DNA of 64,000 nucleotides, taken from positions 119,217 to 183,216 of the forward strand of contig JALNZG010000006.1 in the NCBI GenBank assembly GCA_023229425.1. Reading direction: 5' to 3'. The translations under genes and the position numbers were made by a program. The stretch comes from Ignavibacteriaceae bacterium (GTDB lineage: Bacteria > Bacteroidota > Ignavibacteria > Ignavibacteriales > Ignavibacteriaceae). Under the pieces are notes generated by a model. The model was given only the letters and a program-made list of their open reading frames with translations, was not told where the DNA came from and did no database searches. Positions 45,643 through 53,715 of the stretch are shown here, one piece after another. The first letter of the stretch is position 1; every line of letters begins with the position of its first letter.

Positions 45643-48600
45643 ATGAACAAAGAATTAAAACACAATAGTAAACAAAACACGGCAGCAGAGCGAGCCGGGC
45701 AGCTTTCTAAATTATTCGCACTGATAAGTATTTCTGTTGGAGCGCTGGTGCTTTTGGGGTGGACATTCGATATTCAATTGCTGAAAAGCGTTTTACCGGG
45801 GTTTGTTTCAATGAAAGCAAATGCAGCAATCGGATTTTTTCTTCTTGGCTACTTACTTATTCTGAATGGAAATAAAAAAATTGCCAGTTTGTATTCAAAA
45901 ATTATTACAGTGTTTGTTTTATTACTTGGGCTGCTAACACTATTAGAGTATTTATTCAACATGAACGTTGGAATAGATCAACTTATTTTTCTTGATTCAC
46001 CCGGCGCTGCACTAACTTCTAACCCCGGTAGGATGGCTCCAACGACAGCAGTTATGTTTATTTTACTTTCATCCGCATTAATCTTTTTTCAAAACCGGTT
46101 AGGGCACCGAACAGCTCAAGTTTTTTCTCTGTTTGTTATGGCAACCGGTTTTGTCTCTTTTATGGGTTATGCTTATAGTGTTAGTGCACTATTTCAATTT
46201 CACACATATACTGCAATGGCATTACACACGGCAATACTTTTTATTCTTCTCAGTTTGGGTATTCTTTTTTCAAAACCTCAAGTTGGGTTTATGAAAATTT
46301 TGTTAAGCAGAAATGTTGGCGGTGCAATGATGCGAAGAATTTTACCTGTCGCTATCCTTTTGCCGTTTCTCATAGGATGGATTCATGTAAATTCTCAATA
46401 CTTTGAATTGCTTCCGTTAGGAATAGCAGAAATTATCTTAGATGTAATAAATGTTACTCTGTTTTCAATCTTGATCTTTTGGCTTGCTAATTCGTTAAAC
46501 ATGGTTGATATAAAGCGCGAACAGGGGAAAGAAGAATTGATAAAACAGAATGCCGTGCTTAATGCTATTATCAATAACTCGCACTCTGTAATCATATTCA
46601 TGTTAGATAAAAATTATAGATACGTTGCTTTCAATGAGAACCACAAACTGGAAATGAAGAAAGTTTATAATGTTGAAATTGCAGTTGGAATGAAACTACT
46701 GGACTTAATTACAATTCCAGAAGTAAAAGAAAAGGCGAAGGCAAGTATTGACCGCGTTCTTGCCGGCGAAACATTTGTAGAAACAGAAATCCAGCCGGAT
46801 GTAAATATCTATTATGAATTTCATTGGAACGTTGTTAAAAAAGAAGGAGAAATAATTGGCGCGTCTTGTTTTGTTATTGATATAACCGAACGGGAGAAAG
46901 CAGTGGAAAAAGTTCGTGAAAGCGAAATGAAGTATAGGCAATTATTTGATGATGATCTTTCCGGCAATTTCATTACTTCGGTTGATGGAACTATTCTGTT
47001 GGCTAATCCGGCATTGGCTGGTATTTTCGGTTTTAAGACTGCGGGTGAAATGTGCGGTTTAAATATTGTTTCGTTTTATAAAAGCCCTAAAAGCCGGGAA
47101 CCGTTTTTGAACCTTTTGCGCGAAAAGAAAAAGCTCGAAGACTTCGACCGAGAGTTTATCCGCCGTGATGGCAGCGTTCTTTCTGTTATAGAAAATGTGA
47201 TTGGCGAGTTTGACGAAAAAGGTGAATTGGTGCGAATAAAAGGATATCTGTTTGATAATACCCAGCGCAAACTTGCAGAAGAAGCTTTACAAGAAAGTGA
47301 AAAAAGCTACCGTAAATTTTTTGATGAAGATCTCACAGGCGATTTCAAATCCACACCAGATGGAAAGATGCTTATGTGTAATAGTGCTTTTGTTAGAATT
47401 GTTGGCTGTGACTCGGTTGAACAAGTTTTGCAGATAAACACCTGCGATTTCTATGTGGGGCAAGCCGATAGAATAGAATTTCTGAATAAATTAAAGGAAA
47501 AAGGGAAGCTTGAACTTTATGAAGCAACTTTGCGCGGCTGTGACGGAAGAATAATCCATGTTATAGAAAACGTTCTTGGCAAATATAACGAGAAAGGAGA
47601 ATTAGTTGAAATTTCCGGTTATCTGTTCGATATAACCGATCGTAAAAAAGCAGAACTCGATTTAATCGAATCCGGGAAAAAATACAGGCAGCTAATTGAG
47701 AACGCTTCCGAAATTATTTTACTTACTGATAAAAATGGTAATTTCACTTTTGCAAATGATGCTGCTCTAAAATTTTCAGGCTATACCTTTGAAGAAATGA
47801 CCTCATTTAATTTTTTGGATTTAGTGCATAAAGACCACAAGAAAAAAGTGAGTACCTTTTATTATCGTCAGTTAATCAGAAAGGATGAAACGACGAGTCT
47901 CCAATTTCCCTTTTATACTAAAGATAGATCATTCAAATGGTTAGAACAGAATGTTAAATTATTGACGGAAGGGGAAAAAATTACCGGCTTTCAATTAATA
48001 GCCCGTGATATAACCAAACGAAAAGAAGCAGAAGAAAAAGTTCTACTGCTCTCACGTGCTGTAGAAAAAAGTCCGGCTACAATAATGATAACTGATGCAG
48101 AAGGTAATATCGAATATGTTAACCAGAAGTTCATTGATTTGACCGGTTATACATTTGAAGAAGTAAAAGGGAAAAATCCTCGAATATTAAAATCGGGCGA
48201 AAAATCAGAAGAAGAATACAAAGAACTTTGGAAAACGATAAAATCCGGCAAAGAGTGGCGCGGTGAATTTCATAATAGGAAAAAGAACGGTGAACTCTAT
48301 TGGGAATCCGCATCCATTGTACAGATCAAAAATGGTAAAACTTTTTATCTTGCTGTAAAAGAAGATATAACCGAACGTAAACTTGTAGAAGAAGAACTTA
48401 TTAAAGCAAAGGAAATAGCCGAGCAGTCAAATAAATTGAAAGATTCCTTTATAGCAAATATCTCACATGAAATTAGAACTCCACTCAACGGCATTTTGGG
48501 AATGACGAGCATCATTAAAGAAATTTATTCACCGAACATTAACGGTGATGAAGTAGAGTACTTCACGGCAATTAATAAATCCAGTGAGAGGATTATCAGA

Positions 48601-49548
48601 ACAATTGATTTAATACTAAATTATTCCCAGTTGGAAACCAGAACATTTACTTTTATTCCTAAACAAATTGAACTTTCAACTATTTGCAAGAGTTTGGTAA
48701 GTAAATTTGGTGTCGCCGCCAAATCTAAATCACTCTCTCTTTCATTTGACAATAAATTAGGGCAAGTATTTATAGCGGCAAGCGAGTATTCCATTACCCA
48801 GGTAATCTCCAACTTAATAGAAAATGCGATCATCTACACTAAGTCTGGGTTTGTTAAAGTGCATCTTTATCAAAGTGCACAAGATGAAATTATGCTTGAT
48901 GTAATTGACAGCGGTATTGGCATTAGCAGTAAATATTTAGATCACATCTTTGAACCCTATAGACAAGAGGAAATGGGTTACGGCAGACCTTACGAAGGTC
49001 TCGGACTCGGACTTGCGTTAGTCAAAAAGATTTTGGATTTACACAATGCAACCACCTCGGTGAAAAGCAAAAAGGGAGAGGGAACAACCTTTACAATTAA
49101 TTTCGTTAAGAGCTTGCAAATCGTTGAAGAGTTAACCGCCAAACAAAATATTGCCACTAAAGTTGAAATTACTTCAACTAAAATTGACTGCTTAGTTCTC
49201 ATTGTAGAAGATGACGTAATAAATCAAAGTATAATTAAAAAATTTATTAACAGAAAATATAACACCCTCGTTGCCGACTCCCACGATAGCGTGATGGAGA
49301 TTTTAAAAAATAATAAAGTTGATTTAATTTTAATGGATATCTCTCTTCAAGGGTCAAAGGATGGATTAGAAATAACCAAAGAGTTAAAAGTCTCGAGAGA
49401 ATATAAACAAATACCGATTATTGCAGCAACTGCACACACACTTGAACGCGACCATAAGGCAGTGATGGCAGCTGGTTGCGATGATTATCTTGCAAAACCA
49501 TTTTCTATGAATCAATTGCTTGGTAAAATAGATAAGTTTATGCAATAA
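45643..49548 (+). CDS. Hybrid sensor histidine kinase with multiple PAS domains and a receiver
   Basis: The 1301-residue protein has about eight membrane helices (about 22-285), five PAS/PAC units (about 300-425, 430-550, 555-675, 680-800, 803-925) and a HisKA domain with H942 in ISHEIRTPLNGILGM. An ATPase domain (NLIENAIIYTKSG, DSGIGIS, GLGLGLALVKKI) and a C-terminal receiver with D1232 in LILMDISL follow. PAS units 2 and 3 are similar, suggesting internal duplication. As a phosphorelay it needs a downstream acceptor; the two single receivers just upstream are candidates. Confidence 0.93.
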   Translation: MNKELKHNSKQNTAAERAGQLSKLFALISISVGALVLLGWTFDIQLLKSVLPGFVSMKANAAIGFFLLGYLLILNGNKKIASLYSKIITVFVLLLGLLTLLEYLFNMNVGIDQLIFLDSPGAALTSNPGRMAPTTAVMFILLSSALIFFQNRLGHRTAQVFSLFVMATGFVSFMGYAYSVSALFQFHTYTAMALHTAILFILLSLGILFSKPQVGFMKILLSRNVGGAMMRRILPVAILLPFLIGWIHVNSQYFELLPLGIAEIILDVINVTLFSILIFWLANSLNMVDIKREQGKEELIKQNAVLNAIINNSHSVIIFMLDKNYRYVAFNENHKLEMKKVYNVEIAVGMKLLDLITIPEVKEKAKASIDRVLAGETFVETEIQPDVNIYYEFHWNVVKKEGEIIGASCFVIDITEREKAVEKVRESEMKYRQLFDDDLSGNFITSVDGTILLANPALAGIFGFKTAGEMCGLNIVSFYKSPKSREPFLNLLREKKKLEDFDREFIRRDGSVLSVIENVIGEFDEKGELVRIKGYLFDNTQRKLAEEALQESEKSYRKFFDEDLTGDFKSTPDGKMLMCNSAFVRIVGCDSVEQVLQINTCDFYVGQADRIEFLNKLKEKGKLELYEATLRGCDGRIIHVIENVLGKYNEKGELVEISGYLFDITDRKKAELDLIESGKKYRQLIENASEIILLTDKNGNFTFANDAALKFSGYTFEEMTSFNFLDLVHKDHKKKVSTFYYRQLIRKDETTSLQFPFYTKDRSFKWLEQNVKLLTEGEKITGFQLIARDITKRKEAEEKVLLLSRAVEKSPATIMITDAEGNIEYVNQKFIDLTGYTFEEVKGKNPRILKSGEKSEEEYKELWKTIKSGKEWRGEFHNRKKNGELYWESASIVQIKNGKTFYLAVKEDITERKLVEEELIKAKEIAEQSNKLKDSFIANISHEIRTPLNGILGMTSIIKEIYSPNINGDEVEYFTAINKSSERIIRTIDLILNYSQLETRTFTFIPKQIELSTICKSLVSKFGVAAKSKSLSLSFDNKLGQVFIAASEYSITQVISNLIENAIIYTKSGFVKVHLYQSAQDEIMLDVIDSGIGISSKYLDHIFEPYRQEEMGYGRPYEGLGLGLALVKKILDLHNATTSVKSKKGEGTTFTINFVKSLQIVEELTAKQNIATKVEITSTKIDCLVLIVEDDVINQSIIKKFINRKYNTLVADSHDSVMEILKNNKVDLILMDISLQGSKDGLEITKELKVSREYKQIPIIAATAHTLERDHKAVMAAGCDDYLAKPFSMNQLLGKIDKFMQ

Positions 49549-49719
49549 TCGTTGCCTCTTGCCATAAAATACTTGCCATTTTCGCAAAGGATTTTACACT
49601 CTCGAAATGTCTGCTATCGCATAATTGGGATTTATATTCCTTTCCAATTAATAAAACCTTTTCATTCCTTTCAGAATTGTTTAATTTTGAATCCACAAAG
49701 ATAATGGAAGAAAGTTTTT

Positions 49720-50577
49720 ATGGGACGAAGGCATTTTTCAACACTAATTCTATTTCTACTTTTTTTGATAGAAATTTCCGCTCAACAAAATCCGGGGGCA
49801 AAATCTATCTCACTCGCCAATGCAGATGTAGCTTTGAACAGCGATGCTTTTTCCCTTTTCACAAATCCCTCCGGTCTGGCGCAAATGAACTGGACAGAAG
49901 GCGGAGTATTTTATTCCCCTTCCCCATTTGGTGTAAATGAACTTTCCAACACTTTTTTTGCCGCTTCAATTCCCACTAAATATGGTTCACTTGGATTTGG
50001 CGTTACTAATTATGGTTTTGAGTTATACAAAGAAAATAAATTCGTTCTCGCTTATGCCAACAGATACGCAAAGAATTTTTTTTACGGTCTCTCACTTTCG
50101 CTCAATCATCTTTCAATAAAAAACTATGGTCAGGATAATGCACTCGTTTTTTCTCTCGGGGCGCTTTATTACGTTTCGCCTGATTTCCGGTTTGCCTTTA
50201 CCGCCTATAATTTAAACAAAGCATCTTGGGGAAAGGAGAAAAATCAAATTCCGACAGTTTATAAATCGGGTATTAGTTACGATGTGTTGCAAAATGTAAG
50301 TTTAAATTTAGCTTTGGAAAATGAAGTCGGTTTTAACCCATCGTTACAGTGCGGAATTAATTACGACATCAACGAATACTTTTCTCTTAGAAGCGGATTT
50401 GCAAATGAGCCTACAAAATACAGCGCCGGATTCGGTATCCATTATTCACAATTTGAAATTGATTACGCAATTTTCACTCATCAGGAACTTGGCTTAACTC
50501 ACCAGTTTTCTGTTTTGTTTGGATTAGAAACGCTTGAAAACCGGGCGGATAAAATCAGGAAGTATTTAGGTTTTTGA
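49720..50577 (+). CDS. PorV/PorQ-family outer-membrane protein
   Basis: The 285-residue protein has a signal peptide (1-22) and the start of a PorV/PorQ-like FadL-type barrel: GAKSISLANADVALNSDAF and LFTNPSGLAQMNW. Alternating strands run to the end. Members include T9SS shuttle proteins, but this short form may not be PorV itself. It overlaps or abuts the next gene (TGA at 50575-50577, ATG at 50583). Confidence 0.82.
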   Translation: MGRRHFSTLILFLLFLIEISAQQNPGAKSISLANADVALNSDAFSLFTNPSGLAQMNWTEGGVFYSPSPFGVNELSNTFFAASIPTKYGSLGFGVTNYGFELYKENKFVLAYANRYAKNFFYGLSLSLNHLSIKNYGQDNALVFSLGALYYVSPDFRFAFTAYNLNKASWGKEKNQIPTVYKSGISYDVLQNVSLNLALENEVGFNPSLQCGINYDINEYFSLRSGFANEPTKYSAGFGIHYSQFEIDYAIFTHQELGLTHQFSVLFGLETLENRADKIRKYLGF

Positions 50578-50582
50578 TCGAA

Positions 50583-52610
50583 ATGAAAAAACTTTTTATT
50601 CCGGTTACTTTACTTTTTTTGTCAGGCTTAGGTTATACATTCGCCCAAACCGATACTTCATCAACCGATATAGAAGAATCATTAGAAACTGTTCTTGAAG
50701 AAACAACCGATGAATCCGATAATAATTTTCTTTATGATGAATTTGAAAATCTTGCCCGCCACCCAATAAATTTGAATACTTGTACAGCGGAAGAACTTAT
50801 ACAAATCCCGATATTAGACTTGCCTGATGCAGCATTAATTATAGAACATAGAAAGAAATTCGGGATGTTCATTTCTTCCTCTGAGTTATTTTCAGTGGAA
50901 AATCTTAATTCCGATAAAGTACAAAAACTTCTTCCGTTTGTTTTTGCTGAACAGTCGTCTTTCAAAGAGGAAAAGAAAACTATTCCGTCTGTTTCTTTTT
51001 TACACGATTTAAATTTTGAATACCGTAGCCGCATCATTAGTGATCTTCAACCGCGCGCCGGATTCCTTGACAATGCTTATCAAGGAAATAAAATTAAATT
51101 TTACAACCGCGGTATTTTTGAACTTGACAATACGTATCGTCTTTCTTTCCTCACAGAAAAAGATGCCGGAGAAAAGAGTCTGAACGATTTTACATCTTTT
51201 TCTCTTTCGGCAAAAAAACTTGGAAATTTTTCTTCTCTTGTTGTCGGAGATTATATTGTAGAGTTTGGACACGGGCTTGCACTTTGGTCTCCGTATGCAC
51301 CTTCAAAGTCATCAGATATCGGTTTTGTAACGCGGCAGCGGGATAAAAATATCATTCCCTACAAAAGTACCGATGAAAATAATTTCTTTCGAGGCGCCGC
51401 TATTCAATATGACTTGTATCCATTTAATTTTTCTCTTTATGCTTCCAACAATTTTTTTGATGCAAGCATTGATTCAGTACGAAATATTATTTCATCCATA
51501 CCGATTGATGGATACCACCGAACAGAGATTGAATACACGAAAAAGAATACCGCCCGAGAACAATTTCTCGGCGGAAGGATTGATTATGATGTTTCGAATG
51601 CACTTCAAGTTAGCGGACTTTATTATTCATCCACTTATTCCCTTCCGATTGAAACTTCGAGCAGCGCTGTTTCCGCAAAAGGAAAAACCTTTGCACATTA
51701 TTCAATTGCTTATTCTTACTTGCCTGCCGACAAGGCAGGTGAACAAAGTTCATTTATTGCCTCGGGAGAATTTTCTTTTAATGGAATTTCTGTCGCTCAG
51801 CTTCATTCATTGCAAAAAACTTTCTCAAGGAATTTCAGTTATGTTTTCTCTGTTAGAAGTTATCCGCGGAATTACTACTCGCTTCACGGACGGGCATTTG
51901 CGGAAAATCCTTACGACCTTCAAAACGAAATCGGTTTATACAACGGAATACTTTTTTCTACCTCGTTTGGCAAAATTAGTTTTTACTACGACCAATTTAT
52001 GTTTCCCGCGGGGACCGGCTCGACTCCACTATCTTCAAAAGGAAACGAAGTTCTTTTAAATGTGGTTTCCCGAATATCTAAAAATATTGAGACAACACTC
52101 CGATATAAAAATGAAAAGAAGGATGTGGTAATAACCGGCAAAGAAGTAAAAGAATTTACGGAAAGGTTTCGTCAGCAAGTTCGTTTTGAAACCACGTTTC
52201 CTGTTTCTTCAAAACTTTATTTGAAAAACAGAATAGAATACAATTCATATTCCTTGAAGAAGGATTCATTTAATGAAAAAGGCTGGCTCTTTTTTCAAGA
52301 TGTGAAATACAAAATAGAAGGTGATCTTTCACTTTACGGGAGAATTATTTTCTTCAAAACCGATTCTTTCAATTCTGCAATTTATGAGTTTGAAAATGAT
52401 CTTCCGGGGATAATGTCCAATCTTGCAATGTATGGTGAAGGTTTTCGCTGTTATTTGCTTGTGAAGGTTAAATTGTTGAACAGATTAGCTGTTTCATTTA
52501 AATATTCGGAAACCACAAAACCAAAAGAAAAAACATTAAGCAGCGGCACTTCAGAAATTTTTACAAATGTGGATAACAACTTCCATCTACAATTAGAACT
52601 TGCCCTTTAG
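50583..52610 (+). CDS. Helix-hairpin-helix outer-membrane protein
   Basis: I start at the ATG at 50583, which gives a clean signal peptide (MKKLFIPVTLLFLSGLGYTFAQ). A TTG at 50574 overlapping the previous stop as TTGA is the alternative. Residues about 57-120 hold ComEA-like helix-hairpin-helix motifs (HPINLNTCTAEELIQIP). The rest looks like a large beta barrel ending in LQLELAL. Its function is unknown. A GC palindrome at 51723-51739 encodes the insertion-like LPADKAG. Confidence 0.82.
   Translation: MKKLFIPVTLLFLSGLGYTFAQTDTSSTDIEESLETVLEETTDESDNNFLYDEFENLARHPINLNTCTAEELIQIPILDLPDAALIIEHRKKFGMFISSSELFSVENLNSDKVQKLLPFVFAEQSSFKEEKKTIPSVSFLHDLNFEYRSRIISDLQPRAGFLDNAYQGNKIKFYNRGIFELDNTYRLSFLTEKDAGEKSLNDFTSFSLSAKKLGNFSSLVVGDYIVEFGHGLALWSPYAPSKSSDIGFVTRQRDKNIIPYKSTDENNFFRGAAIQYDLYPFNFSLYASNNFFDASIDSVRNIISSIPIDGYHRTEIEYTKKNTAREQFLGGRIDYDVSNALQVSGLYYSSTYSLPIETSSSAVSAKGKTFAHYSIAYSYLPADKAGEQSSFIASGEFSFNGISVAQLHSLQKTFSRNFSYVFSVRSYPRNYYSLHGRAFAENPYDLQNEIGLYNGILFSTSFGKISFYYDQFMFPAGTGSTPLSSKGNEVLLNVVSRISKNIETTLRYKNEKKDVVITGKEVKEFTERFRQQVRFETTFPVSSKLYLKNRIEYNSYSLKKDSFNEKGWLFFQDVKYKIEGDLSLYGRIIFFKTDSFNSAIYEFENDLPGIMSNLAMYGEGFRCYLLVKVKLLNRLAVSFKYSETTKPKEKTLSSGTSEIFTNVDNNFHLQLELAL
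51723..51739. repeat. GC-rich palindrome inside the HHH outer-membrane gene
   Basis: CCTGCC-GACAA-GGCAGG is a perfect 6-bp inverted repeat in an AT-rich gene and reads in frame as LPADKAG. A related palindrome lies in the M1 peptidase gene (18427-18442). Confidence 0.6.
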
Positions 52611-53003
52611 CTAGTTAGCAAAACAGAAAAAAGTTATCTCATAACCAGATATCGGAAAGGTTGAGTGTTTTCCATTCAGTCTTGCAATCTTAGCGCGGTG
52701 AAGCCGCCAACCTCCCGCCTCAGGCGGGTTGATCTCAGTCCGCCGCGGCGGAAAGGATTAACGATTTTTGATTTTAGAAGCTAAAAAAAATCAAAAATCG
52801 TCCCGCTTAGGCGGGATTAATCCCCGTCTGAGCCGGGCAGGCTTGTTCGTAAATCTTGTCCGAAAAAACAAGAATTTAACTGAGGATACTATTCATTCGA
52901 GGGTGATACTCTGTCTCGTTCAGGTCAAGTTATATTTCTTTTGATTAAGCTAAAAATGTTTTGTCGTTCCTTGTTTCTAAAAAAATATTCCTCTATTTTT
53001 ATG
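52611..53003. repeat. Intergenic stretch with a set of palindromes
   Basis: No gene is visible. Palindromes are CCCGCC-TCA-GGCGGG (52714-52728), TCCGCCGCGGCGGA (52739-52752, identical to 21342-21355), a long AT hairpin (CGATTTTTGATTTTAG with its complement, 52762-52800) and TCCCGC-TTAG-GCGGGA (52801-52816). The words GGATTAACGATTTTTGATTT also resemble 9415-9440. Confidence 0.75.
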
Positions 53004-53016
53004 TAGATTAAATCTA
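53004..53016. promoter_or_regulatory. Candidate operator of the Fur-type repressor
   Basis: TAGATT-A-AATCTA is a perfect 6-1-6 inverted repeat 20 bases ahead of the repressor's TTG start. Fur-family boxes commonly have a 7-1-7 layout, so self-regulation by this site is plausible. Confidence 0.4.
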
Positions 53017-53036
53017 AATAGTATGAGAAAGCACCT

Positions 53037-53492
53037 TTGGCGATAAAAAAAGCAACCGATATTTTTAGAGAATTTCTAAAAAACGGAAGTAACAGAATAA
53101 CCCCGGAACGCTTCGAGATTCTCGATGCGGCTTTGGAATGCAACGGACATTTTTCTGCGGATGAACTCTTCATCGAAATGAAAAAGAAAAATTCCAGAAT
53201 CTCCCGCGCAACGGTTTACAATACCCTTGATTTATTAGCGCAATGCGAACTCCTTTCTACCCGTAACTTTGGCGATAATATGAAGCGGTTTGAAAGCAAT
53301 TTTAAAAAACAGATGCATGACCATCTCATTTGTCTTGACTGCGGAAGAATTCTTGAATTTACTTCCACAGGCTTGGATAAAATCGAACAGCAAGTTTGCC
53401 GGGATTTAGATTTTTTCCCTTCAAGTTATTCATTTAATATTTTTGCGCGATGTAAAAAAGGAAAGAACTGTAAATATTATCATGGGAAGTAA
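53037..53492 (+). CDS. Fur-family transcriptional repressor
   Basis: The 151-residue regulator has the Fur winged-helix (NRITPERFEILDAALE, ISRATVYNTLDLL) and metal-binding HDHLICLDCGRILEF with a later Cys pair (CKKGKNC). It starts at a TTG. Directly ahead of feoA and feoB, it most likely controls ferrous iron uptake, although PerR- or Zur-type sensing cannot be excluded. A candidate operator lies at 53004-53016. Confidence 0.93.
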   Translation: MAIKKATDIFREFLKNGSNRITPERFEILDAALECNGHFSADELFIEMKKKNSRISRATVYNTLDLLAQCELLSTRNFGDNMKRFESNFKKQMHDHLICLDCGRILEFTSTGLDKIEQQVCRDLDFFPSSYSFNIFARCKKGKNCKYYHGK

Positions 53493-53715
53493 AACGTTAG
53501 ACAAAATAAAAAAAGGAACTTACTTTACTATTGAAAAACTTCCTTCAGGGATAGTTAAAGTGCAGCTTATCCGCCTTGGGTTATCGGAAGGTGATACAAT
53601 TTTTTGCTTAGAGCGGTTACCCGGTGGAACGATCATCGTTCAAAAGAACCGGCAGGAAATTGCAATCGGATTTGAGCTTGCTAAGTTAATTTCAGTAAGA
53701 ATTAAAATTATTTGA
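53482..53715 (+). CDS. feoA: FeoA-family protein
   Basis: I start at the ATG at 53482, giving 77 residues with the SH3-like FeoA core (LPSGIVKVQLIRLGLSEGD, GTIIVQ, IAIGFELAKLISVRI). It overlaps the repressor gene by 11 bp and the feoB start by TTGA. FeoA is a small partner of the FeoB iron transporter. Confidence 0.92.
   Translation: MGSKTLDKIKKGTYFTIEKLPSGIVKVQLIRLGLSEGDTIFCLERLPGGTIIVQKNRQEIAIGFELAKLISVRIKII

Noticed and set aside
49720..50577. Calling this gene porV of the T9SS
   Set aside because: It is shorter than usual PorV and no other secretion-machine genes are near; only the family can be supported.
51373..52059. 228-codon open frame on the plus strand
   Set aside because: It overlaps the HHH outer-membrane gene in another frame and lacks any recognisable domain.
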